Assembly: GCA_943354655.1 (NCBI GenBank)
Contig: CALRCT010000004.1
Location: forward strand, 1 to 12,285
DNA length: 12,285 nt
Direction of reading: 5' to 3'
Origin: an uncultured Candidatus Saccharimonas sp.
GTDB lineage: Bacteria > Patescibacteriota > Saccharimonadia > Saccharimonadales > SZUA-47
Shown: piece by piece, positions 1 to 5,763 of the stretch
Layout of the letters: the number at the start of each line of letters is the position of its first letter
Position numbering within the stretch: position 1 is the first letter of the stretch
Notes under the pieces: generated by a model
Databases searched by the model: none
What the model saw: the letters and a program-made list of their open reading frames with translations, nothing else
What the model was told of the DNA's origin: nothing
Translations under genes and position numbers: made by a program

Positions 1-2
1 TG

Positions 3-218
3 ATTATATACGTTAAGCCTCGACTGTTTCAGAAAGATAAATACTCAATAGCCTACAAGTCATTTCGCTACTATCCAATCAAAAATAAATATGGAAGTAG
101 TACCGCAAAACCACTACACCTTAAAGTGCTGGATACGTTAAAGCAAGTTCCAGTAAAACTTAGGTACCATTTCTACTATAAATGGAAACAAAAAAGACAA
201 AAACGTAATATGTCATAA
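3..218 (+). CDS. 3' end of an unrecognised protein gene (5' end outside window)
   Basis: An open frame enters from the left edge and runs 71 codons to a TAA at 216-218. There is no start codon until an ATG two codons before the stop, so this can only be the tail of a longer gene. The encoded C-terminus is rich in Lys, Arg and Tyr, with a strongly basic aromatic end (around LRYHFYYKWKQKRQKR) suggestive of a cytoplasmic or membrane-proximal tail. I recognise no family motif; a glycosyltransferase or membrane-protein tail is possible but is only a guess. The neighbouring frame (frame 2) is interrupted by a stop within the first 60 bases, which favours this frame. Confidence 0.6.
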   Translation: MIYVKPRLFQKDKYSIAYKSFRYYPIKNKYGSSTAKPLHLKVLDTLKQVPVKLRYHFYYKWKQKRQKRNMS

Positions 219-227
219 TATGTTAGA

Positions 228-338
228 TAACAGGGGTGGGCGAAAACAACACCAGCCCTTGACAAGCACCTGTGTCGCTAAAAATTACCCTCTACCCCTG
301 TTAGGGTCTGACGTAGAATGCACAATGTGCGACACAGG
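228..338. repeat. Two interlocked 10-bp inverted repeats
   Basis: taacaggggt at 228-237 is the exact reverse complement of 294-303, and cctgtgtcgc at 269-278 is the exact reverse complement of 329-338. The order is A-B-A'-B', so the arms cross (pseudoknot topology) instead of nesting. Within it, accct (287-291) can also pair with agggt (303-307). Read on the minus strand, that last hairpin is followed by aattttta and could act as a weak terminator for the lipoprotein gene ending at 348. The stretch is visibly less AT-rich than most of the window. Nothing else is recognisable in 219-347. Confidence 0.5.
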
Positions 339-347
339 ACGGCTGTA

Positions 348-761
348 TTACATGCCGTCGCAAGAACCTTGAATAACGACGCTATCATTACGAGCGTCAA
401 TTATCCAAGCACCACCAGCACCAAAAGCACTCAATTCCGCACCATCAACTATGGGGGTTGGGGCTGTGTACCCGTCTTCTTCTAGCTGTTGAGGTGGTCC
501 CGTAACATCACCGCTTACACTAACACTAACTCTATCGTCATTACGTCTAACGCTTACGGTAGCTACGTCGCCATCTTCCTTACCATGAACAACAAAAGTT
601 GCCATTCCATCACCCTCAAGCTCGGTCTTGGTACGTTTGCCGTCACACTGTACGTTAGATGGATCGGTTAAATAGCTGTCTACAGAACAGCCTACAAGTG
701 CTGTTGCTGATAAAGCAGCTATGGCTAATATATTTCGTCTACGTGGTGTAAGTCTTTCCAT
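348..761 (-). CDS. Small secreted lipoprotein, function unknown
   Basis: The 137-aa product has a classic lipoprotein signal: a basic start (residues 1-9 with RRR), a hydrophobic stretch at about 10-23, and the lipobox L22-V-G-C25, so Cys25 should be lipidated after signal peptidase II cleavage. The mature part is acidic and beta-rich in look (repeated VSVSG-type strands around 65-85). It has only two further cysteines, C39 near the start and C134 near the end, which could form a disulfide closing the domain. I recognise no family. Codons use noticeably more G/C than neighbouring genes. The ATG at 759-761 has no Shine-Dalgarno site; a TATAAT ends 7 nt upstream of it. It diverges from the gene at 1026. 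Confidence 0.85.
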   Translation of the reverse strand: MERLTPRRRNILAIAALSATALVGCSVDSYLTDPSNVQCDGKRTKTELEGDGMATFVVHGKEDGDVATVSVRRNDDRVSVSVSGDVTGPPQQLEEDGYTAPTPIVDGAELSAFGAGGAWIIDARNDSVVIQGSCDGM

Positions 762-768
762 AAGAGTG

Positions 769-774
769 ATTATA
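769..774 (-). promoter_or_regulatory. TATAAT -10 box, leaderless geometry
   Basis: On the minus strand an exact TATAAT is followed by 7 nt and then the lipoprotein start codon. A transcript starting 6-8 nt after the -10 would begin at or next to the ATG. No convincing -35 is seen 17 nt further upstream. Confidence 0.5.
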
Positions 775-872
775 GAATATAACCTTCATATAACCATGAG
801 CTTATATCGAAGTTATTCGCCTTTGAGCGACCTAAGGTGCATAGTTAATTAACATTTAGTAGATAATCTTTT

Positions 873-1010
873 CGGTAATTGCCCTTCCAGTTGGTATTAC
901 TAGCTGGTGTGTAACATTACCGTTCAAAAGAGAATTAAAAAGTTTGAGAAGATTCTGTAAATGTGCACCAATAACCCATGTTTATTTAAAGACTATTATG
1001 GTCTTTTTTT
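873..1010 (+). ncRNA. Candidate small RNA or structured leader (speculative)
   Basis: cggtaat (873-879) pairs exactly with attaccg (916-922). Nested inside, ccagtt (887-892) pairs with agctgg (902-907, one G-U), leaving similar-sized internal loops of 7 and 8 nt. A GATAAT hexamer at 862-867 ends 5 nt before this structure, and a terminator-like hairpin with a T run lies at 988-1010, so a transcript of about 137 nt can be drawn. There is no credible -35. I match it to no known RNA family. Alternatively it is only AT-rich intergenic spacer between divergent genes. Confidence 0.25.
988..1010 (+). terminator. Weak intrinsic-terminator-like hairpin
   Basis: aaagac (988-993), a 7-nt loop, gtcttt (1001-1006), then four more T. 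The 6-bp stem has only two G-C pairs, so it would be a weak terminator. It abuts the extended -10 of the next gene and could instead be an operator. Confidence 0.3.
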
Positions 1011-1018
1011 GTTATAAT
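1010..1018 (+). promoter_or_regulatory. Extended -10 promoter (TGtTATAAT), leaderless geometry
   Basis: An exact TG-n-TATAAT extended -10, with TATAAT at 1013-1018. Seven nucleotides separate it from the ATG at 1026, so transcription should begin at or next to the start codon. An extended -10 does not require a strong -35, and none is seen. Confidence 0.6.
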
Positions 1019-1025
1019 TTGCAGT

Positions 1026-1340
1026 ATGGTTAAGAAAATTCTGTCTGGTGGATTGGTGCACAAAATTCCGGTTGATTTAGAAATTCCTTTAACTAAAAAC
1101 GACAGTGCTAGCGCTCTTTGGAATGATATATCACAAATAGCCCGCAACGAATTTTTATGCTGGATAGAAAACGCAAAACAGCAAAAGACGCGTGATAGAC
1201 GAATCAAGCGAACCATTGAAGAGCTACTTGAAGGTCAAAAACGTCCATGTTGTTGGGTTGGCTGCATCCATAGAACCGATAAAAAACCCAGTAATTGGCA
1301 ACAAAACGTTTTGATTGATAAAAAACCGAAGTCAAATTAG
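1026..1340 (+). CDS. YdeI/OmdA (OmpD-associated) family small protein
   Basis: The 104-aa product matches the C-terminal core of the 'bacteriocin-protection, YdeI or OmpD-associated' family. It shows VHKIPVDLE near residue 11, then SALWNDISQIARNEFLCWIENAK (about 29-51), then RRIKRTIEELLEGQKRPCCW with GCIHR at the end of the domain (about 58-82). The Cys-Cys-Trp...Cys-x-His cluster is typical of the family. Only one short domain is present, unlike longer YdeI proteins; the last 20 or so residues are a basic tail. The family is linked by annotation to bacteriocin or antimicrobial peptide resistance, but its biochemistry is not settled, so the role here is inferred. Start chosen at the ATG 7 nt after the extended -10; no Shine-Dalgarno site. 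Confidence 0.85.
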   Translation: MVKKILSGGLVHKIPVDLEIPLTKNDSASALWNDISQIARNEFLCWIENAKQQKTRDRRIKRTIEELLEGQKRPCCWVGCIHRTDKKPSNWQQNVLIDKKPKSN

Positions 1341-1477
1341 ATCACCTTACGATCAGAATTTTGTAACAAGATATTTTAGCTTATAATCCTTTTGAATAAA
1401 AACAGCCGATGCTTGTAATCCATCAACTATACTGTAAATAATTCATAAAGTAGCTTCTTAAAAAAAATAGGCTGATA

Positions 1478-1506
1478 TTGACTTTATGTATTTAGTATGG
1501 TCAAAT
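1478..1506 (+). promoter_or_regulatory. Promoter TTGACT-17-TCAAAT, leaderless geometry
   Basis: TTGACT (1478-1483, 5/6 to consensus), a 17-nt spacer, then TCAAAT (1501-1506, 4/6), ending 6 nt before the ATG at 1513. The rest of the 1341-1512 gap holds an isolated TATAAT at 1382-1387 with no good -35, and otherwise nothing I recognise. Confidence 0.4.
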
Positions 1507-1512
1507 ATATAA

Positions 1513-2169
1513 ATGTTAATTCCCAAAAATATGGGCGATCTTATACCTGGTGATTTTATTTTGCTTGATGATATTACTCAATTACCAAAAATTGAAGATA
1601 TGGTTGCAGAATATATTGATCCAGAGGCTACTAAGAGCATGCGTGATGCTTGGTGTGGCAGGGTAGCAATAAAAGACTTAGTTCGTCCCCCTAAGTTTAA
1701 TGGTACGATTGCTGACGTTAAATTAGTCGTTATGGACGAACCTTACGAAAGACTTTTTGATGCAGTAGAACGAGGCTGGAGATTTATGAAAGGTCGCGGA
1801 AGTGGCGTACCGGTTAAGCGTTTTAGCGACGGCGTGACTCCTGATGGTTTTTTTGGATTTACTTTTGTTGCAAACGCAAAAAGCACCGGCAAGGGAACTA
1901 TAGGCCAAATTCAGGCCGAAATATTTTATGGTGGAATTGCAACCCAAACGCTTACTTCTCGTACGCTTAAAAGCGGCGAAGTTTCTAGAGCATCATATAC
2001 ATTTAAACAAACAGTTATGCATGCGGGTTCTAGCGTACAAAGATACGTCACAAAACCTAAAATAGAAGACAAATTATTTATTGAACTAGACGAAAATTCT
2101 AAAAAAATAGGTTTTGAGATATTACGACAAAATGTAAGTCATCCTTTGGTTCAGCGTTTTAAAGACTAA
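1513..2169 (+). CDS. Conserved-looking protein of unknown function (218 aa)
   Basis: The 218-aa product has no signal peptide or membrane segment and should be cytoplasmic. The N-terminal third is acidic with IPGDFILLDDITQLPKIEDM. The middle carries a glycine-rich KGRGSGVPVKRF (about 93-104) and DGVTPDGFFGFTFVANAK, followed by GKGTIGQIQAEIFYGG (about 126-141). The C-terminal half looks beta-rich. I recognise no family; the SxGKG string is not a Walker A motif because the spacing and hydrophobic context are wrong. The start lies directly after a TAA and 6 nt from a plausible -10, without a Shine-Dalgarno site. It stands alone, 261 nt upstream of the helicase gene on the same strand and probably separately promoted. 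Confidence 0.75.
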   Translation: MLIPKNMGDLIPGDFILLDDITQLPKIEDMVAEYIDPEATKSMRDAWCGRVAIKDLVRPPKFNGTIADVKLVVMDEPYERLFDAVERGWRFMKGRGSGVPVKRFSDGVTPDGFFGFTFVANAKSTGKGTIGQIQAEIFYGGIATQTLTSRTLKSGEVSRASYTFKQTVMHAGSSVQRYVTKPKIEDKLFIELDENSKKIGFEILRQNVSHPLVQRFKD

Positions 2170-2270
2170 CGTAAAATTTATGGAATTGGTCTGAACGACT
2201 AAAAATCAGCGTAAACATAAAAAATAAATTAATAAGATGTTGTGATTTGAGCAAACCACTATTACTTTAA

Positions 2271-2299
2271 TTGACTATACATATTTAATTTGTTGAAAT
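2271..2299 (+). promoter_or_regulatory. Possible promoter TTGACT-17-TGAAAT for helicase leader
   Basis: TTGACT (2271-2276), exactly 17 nt, then TGAAAT (2294-2299, 4/6). The hexamers are very like those before the gene at 1513. Initiation near 2306 would give a leader of about 125 nt before the helicase start, containing the hairpin and the leader ORF described below. Confidence 0.35.
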
Positions 2300-2360
2300 A
2301 AACGTAAGGCTGGTGAGTAAGTCGGGTGCCCAATAAATATTTTGGACAATAGCTAGTTAT

Positions 2361-2398
2361 ATATTTAAAACTAAAAGGAATCTATGATCCTTAAATAT
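2361..2398 (+). promoter_or_regulatory. Hairpin masking Shine-Dalgarno and start of leader ORF
   Basis: atatttaa (2361-2368) is the exact reverse complement of ttaaatat (2391-2398). Alternatively, or partly overlapping, aagga (2375-2379) pairs with tcctt (2388-2392) around an 8-nt loop that contains the ATG at 2384. The aagga is the only good Shine-Dalgarno sequence near the helicase, so folding would hide both it and the leader-ORF start. Confidence 0.4.
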
Positions 2399-2434
2399 AA
2401 AAAAAGTCATATTGTTGATGGGTATAAATTATGA
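2384..2434 (+). CDS. 16-codon leader ORF overlapping the helicase start
   Basis: ATG at 2384 opens a 16-codon frame, MILKYKKSHIVDGYKL, ending in TGA at 2432-2434. That TGA overlaps the helicase ATG (2431-2433) as ATGA, the typical arrangement for translational coupling. An AAAAGGA (2373-2379) sits 4 nt before the ATG, slightly close but usable, while the helicase start has no Shine-Dalgarno site of its own. The peptide is basic with no repeated regulatory codon (no run of one amino acid), so classical attenuation is unlikely. It may be a coupling device with no functional peptide, or it may be chance. Confidence 0.4.
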   Translation: MILKYKKSHIVDGYKL

Positions 2435-5055
2435 CGGATTTACTTAAACAAAGTTCCGAAAATAATACAAATACAACACAAAGCGAATCAGGCCGATTAT
2501 TAATAGACGCTGATATTAATGAATACGTACTGGGCAATATTGATCTGCCAATATTTAAGCACCGAACAGAAATTGAATCTGCAATTATAAATAACAGCGT
2601 AACAATAATTGTTGCGCCTACAGGATCTGGTAAGACTACTCAAGTTCCACAATTTGCTCGTGAACTTTATGGCAATAACGATTTTCCTTATTTTGATGAA
2701 ATAATTGTAACCCAACCACGAATAGTAGCTGCCAGAAGCGTGTCGGAGCGCGTAACAGACGAAGTATCACAAACAGACCAGATTCATTCAGTTGGATACT
2801 ACACAAGCAAAGAAGGGTCCGTAGAACCACAGCGGGACCAGCACATAGCATTTTTAACCGACGGTAAAGCGGCGGCACAATTATTACATGGACATAAAGG
2901 CGCATTACCTGATAATGCTAATAGATTATTAATAATCGACGAAGTCCACGAATGGAATCTTCATATAGAATTATTAGTTGCTATTATTGCAAAAAAAACC
3001 GATCCTACTTCTGAACATTATGACAAAAATTTAAAAGTAGTAATCATGAGCGCCACAATGGACGGCGATAAATTAAAAAAGTTTTTTGCCAATATTAATC
3101 CGCCAATTATTAAAGTTCATGTTTCTACCCACGAAGTAGTTAGGTCAGTATCTAGTAAATCTGTAGCCGAAGTTGCATTAAAATTAGCATTAGAATCCAA
3201 AGGTAAAGTTTTGGCTTTTCATGCAGGCAAAAGAGAAATAGCCTCTACAGAAAGAACAATTTTAAAAAAATTAGAAAAAGACTACACAAAAGACACTATT
3301 CCAGTAATACCGCTACACGGACAATTGTCTGCAATAGAACAAAAAAAGGCTTTTGAAGAATATCCTGATGGATCTGTTATAGCTACAACCAATGCTGCCG
3401 AAACTAGTTTGACTGTGCCTGGAGCAATTGCTGTAGTCGATAGTGGCGAAGTAAGAACAGACAGAATTAGATACGATTTAGTCAGCACGGGAAGCGAAGG
3501 ACTTTATTTAGAAGATGCACCAAGAGCAAACCTTAATCAACGAGCAGGCAGGGTAGGGCGTACAGCACCTGGTGATTATGTTTTGTGTTCACAAAATGGC
3601 ACAATGCCACCTTTGGCTTTTAAAGACCGACCAGAATACGGCACGCCGTCTATTCAAAGATCTTCGCTTGACGGATTATTGTTAAAACTAAAAGCAAGTG
3701 GCTACGACAGTGGTGATTTTAATTTTTATCACGAGCCTCCTAGGGTTGCTTTAGACGCAGCCAAAAAACGGCTTTTTGTTTTGGGAGCATTAGATTCAGA
3801 AGGAAACATTACTGATCGTGGATTAAAAATGGAGCGTTTGCCGCTGGACCCAGAATTTGCCTGTATGTTAATTTTTGCGTACGAAAAAGGCTATAACAAC
3901 GAAGTCATAAGAAACATGATTGATATTGTAGCAATTATGCAAAGAGGCGGCATTTTAAGCCGTTCACCCAACGAACAGGGTTGGCGTGAACTAATTGCTC
4001 AAGATATTTATGGTGACAGCGCAGAAAAAGATTCCGACTATCTTGTGCAGTTAGAAGCATACGTTGAACTTATGTACCATACCGACAAAGAACACTGGGA
4101 CGCTTACGATATAATTGAACATTCAGTAGGACTAGTAGAACAAGGACGCATTAGTTTAGCAAAATCTTTAGGCATAAATTTGTACGAAGTTGACGTAGTG
4201 TCTCAAAAAAATAAACAAGCAGTGCTTGCCTGCATAAACGCAGGTCAATTAAATCAACTATGGCGCAGAAACGGTGAAGAGTGGAGTTTGTTATTAGAAC
4301 CTGGATTAAACTATGAACTGTCTAAGTCTAGTGTAGTAAATAGTATTGGCCAACTTGTAACCGGAAGTTTGTTTACGCTAGGACTAAGAAACGAAACTTT
4401 TGACGCCGTACAAAATGTAAACAGAGTTTTAAATTACGAAAGCCTAGAACAATCGGCAGGACATTTAATAAAAGAAGTATATTCAAAAGATTCTGCAATT
4501 TATGATCCAGTTAATAATGAACTAGTTGTAAGAGTAGAACGTAAGTTGGGGCCACTGGTATTGCGTGTTTATAACAAACAAATTTATGCAGAATCTGGTT
4601 CCCCAGAAATTAAAAAACTTCAAGAAGGTCATAAAGAACGTGCTTGGAACAGTTGGCAGGAGCGTAAACATTTAAGAGTAGAATATACAATCGAAACAAT
4701 AACAGACGCCATAACTAATCCAGAATCAATGCAGTACGGAACAGACCCAATAACCAAAGAACCTTTATTGGCATGGAGAGGTGGAAAAGGGCAGTGGTGT
4801 CGTTCAAAAGAGATTGCAATTAGTAGCCTTGAGGCTTACGAAGCACAAATAAATAAACGTCCTATTAAGCAAGAACAAAAAGTTATTAAAAGCTCTGTAA
4901 AATCAGCAAGAGCCCAGCTTATTTTATTAAAAAATAAATCTAAATCTGGTAATTTTGGTAGCACTAAAACATTGCTAATAAAAGATTTGTTGTCACGGAT
5001 TTCTAACACTCAAGAATGGTTAGACGAAGTACATATGTTGTTTTCTGCAGAGTAA
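2431..5055 (+). CDS. hrpA: HrpA-like DEAH-box ATP-dependent RNA helicase
   Basis: An 874-aa superfamily 2 helicase of the DEAH/RHA group. Motifs in order: Walker A APTGSGKTT (62-70), Ia-like TQPRIVAARS (94-103), motif II DEVH (170-173, a DEAH variant), motif III SAT (207-209), motif V TNAAETSLTVPG (320-331) and motif VI QRAGRVGR (370-377). The winged-helix/HA2 ratchet region follows at about 408-485, with FYHEPP, LGALDSEGNITDRG and LPLDPEF. E. coli HrpA is about 1300 aa and is known to act on stalled or collided ribosomes; this protein is much shorter, and its last 230 or so residues (including WRGGKGQW) do not resemble an E. coli tail I know. HrpB is the alternative, but the GSGKTTQVPQ and PRIVAARS wording fits HrpA better. 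The start follows the ATGA overlap with the leader ORF. Function in rRNA or ribosome quality control is inferred. Confidence 0.9.
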   Translation: MTDLLKQSSENNTNTTQSESGRLLIDADINEYVLGNIDLPIFKHRTEIESAIINNSVTIIVAPTGSGKTTQVPQFARELYGNNDFPYFDEIIVTQPRIVAARSVSERVTDEVSQTDQIHSVGYYTSKEGSVEPQRDQHIAFLTDGKAAAQLLHGHKGALPDNANRLLIIDEVHEWNLHIELLVAIIAKKTDPTSEHYDKNLKVVIMSATMDGDKLKKFFANINPPIIKVHVSTHEVVRSVSSKSVAEVALKLALESKGKVLAFHAGKREIASTERTILKKLEKDYTKDTIPVIPLHGQLSAIEQKKAFEEYPDGSVIATTNAAETSLTVPGAIAVVDSGEVRTDRIRYDLVSTGSEGLYLEDAPRANLNQRAGRVGRTAPGDYVLCSQNGTMPPLAFKDRPEYGTPSIQRSSLDGLLLKLKASGYDSGDFNFYHEPPRVALDAAKKRLFVLGALDSEGNITDRGLKMERLPLDPEFACMLIFAYEKGYNNEVIRNMIDIVAIMQRGGILSRSPNEQGWRELIAQDIYGDSAEKDSDYLVQLEAYVELMYHTDKEHWDAYDIIEHSVGLVEQGRISLAKSLGINLYEVDVVSQKNKQAVLACINAGQLNQLWRRNGEEWSLLLEPGLNYELSKSSVVNSIGQLVTGSLFTLGLRNETFDAVQNVNRVLNYESLEQSAGHLIKEVYSKDSAIYDPVNNELVVRVERKLGPLVLRVYNKQIYAESGSPEIKKLQEGHKERAWNSWQERKHLRVEYTIETITDAITNPESMQYGTDPITKEPLLAWRGGKGQWCRSKEIAISSLEAYEAQINKRPIKQEQKVIKSSVKSARAQLILLKNKSKSGNFGSTKTLLIKDLLSRISNTQEWLDEVHMLFSAE

Positions 5056-5068
5056 ATAATGTTATTTA
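5053..5068. repeat. Palindrome shared by two convergent stop codons
   Basis: taaataa (5053-5059) and ttattta (5062-5068) are exact reverse complements with a 2-nt centre. The TAA of the helicase and the TAA of the oxidoreductase gene are the symmetric ends of the two frames within it, 6 nt apart. A 2-nt loop and all A-T pairs make it a poor terminator hairpin, and no T run of note follows on either strand. Confidence 0.45.
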
Positions 5069-5706
5069 GTTAACACTGCAAAGGCATGATCCCAAGTGTT
5101 TCGGGCGACACCGTATTCGATCCACAGTAAACAAAGTGGTTCTAATAAACGGCTTTTGTCTATTGTGCCAATATCTAACATGTCTTCCCAGCCTATATCT
5201 AACAAAAGGTCACGTGTTGCTAATTTTGCGGAGTGGTTGTTGCCACAAACAAACATTATTGGCATACCTTCATGATATTTAGGAAAAGCCATATTTTTAT
5301 GGTTAACAATATTAAGAGTTTTTACTACGTGGCTGTCGGGAAGGTTTGATTGAACTATTTCACCTGCGCTCATAGTATGACCAACAGACAGTGACGGCGG
5401 TGAGCCTTCTTCAAAAACTAGTGGATTAGTTACGTCTATTACTACTTTGCCAGACACTTCGGGTCGTATTTGTGCAAATATGTCTTCTGCGGCGTGCCAT
5501 GCTATTGCCAATATTACAATTTGACCATAACTTGCTGCATCTGTAGTAGAGCCTATAAAACGTTTTTTGTCGCTTTTTTTGTTCCAGGCTGATAGTTCTT
5601 TTTTGTGAACATCTCTTGTTCCTAACATTACTGTATGGCCTGCTTTAATAAAACCTTCACCAAGACTTTGTGCTACGTCGCCTGATCCTACAATTCCAAT
5701 TTTCAT
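5062..5706 (-). CDS. NADP-dependent oxidoreductase, coenzyme F420-dependent-like fold
   Basis: A 214-aa single-domain Rossmann protein. The N-terminus GIVGSGDVAQSLG gives the dinucleotide loop (G7, G9, A12), and the second strand ends in GTRD, with T30 and R31 placed as in F420:NADPH oxidoreductases that bind the 2'-phosphate of NADPH. Further landmarks are VILAIAW (about 64-70), VVIDVTNPL (about 88-96) and VKTLNIVN (about 128-135). The length fits the family usually annotated 'NADPH-dependent F420 reductase'. Coenzyme F420 synthesis is not something I know from this lineage, so the true electron partner is probably different. It is the last of three minus-strand genes and has its own possible -10 (TATTAT) 8 nt before the ATG. 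Confidence 0.85.
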   Translation of the reverse strand: MKIGIVGSGDVAQSLGEGFIKAGHTVMLGTRDVHKKELSAWNKKSDKKRFIGSTTDAASYGQIVILAIAWHAAEDIFAQIRPEVSGKVVIDVTNPLVFEEGSPPSLSVGHTMSAGEIVQSNLPDSHVVKTLNIVNHKNMAFPKYHEGMPIMFVCGNNHSAKLATRDLLLDIGWEDMLDIGTIDKSRLLEPLCLLWIEYGVARNTWDHAFAVLTK

Positions 5707-5714
5707 ATAATTTT

Positions 5715-5720
5715 ATAATA
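5715..5720 (-). promoter_or_regulatory. TATTAT -10-like box, leaderless geometry
   Basis: On the minus strand TATTAT is followed by 8 nt and the ATG of the oxidoreductase gene. No -35 and no Shine-Dalgarno site are visible. The surrounding 57-nt gap is very AT-rich, so chance is a real alternative. Confidence 0.3.
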
Positions 5721-5763
5721 CCTTATTTTTAACGCATATATTTTAAAAACATAAGTAATAATA

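Noticed and set aside
489..671. Plus-strand 60-codon frame
   Set aside because: It is antisense to the lipoprotein gene, has low-complexity Asn/Thr/Ile composition and no motif.
986..1216. Minus-strand 76-codon frame
   Set aside because: Antisense to the OmdA-family gene, whose protein match is clear.
1486..1512. Eight-codon ORF ending directly before the ATG at 1513
   Set aside because: It has no Shine-Dalgarno site and lies within the inferred -35/-10 region, so it probably is not transcribed; very short ORFs are common by chance.
2500..3488. Three minus-strand frames of 68-89 codons
   Set aside because: All are antisense to the helicase gene and have no recognisable content.
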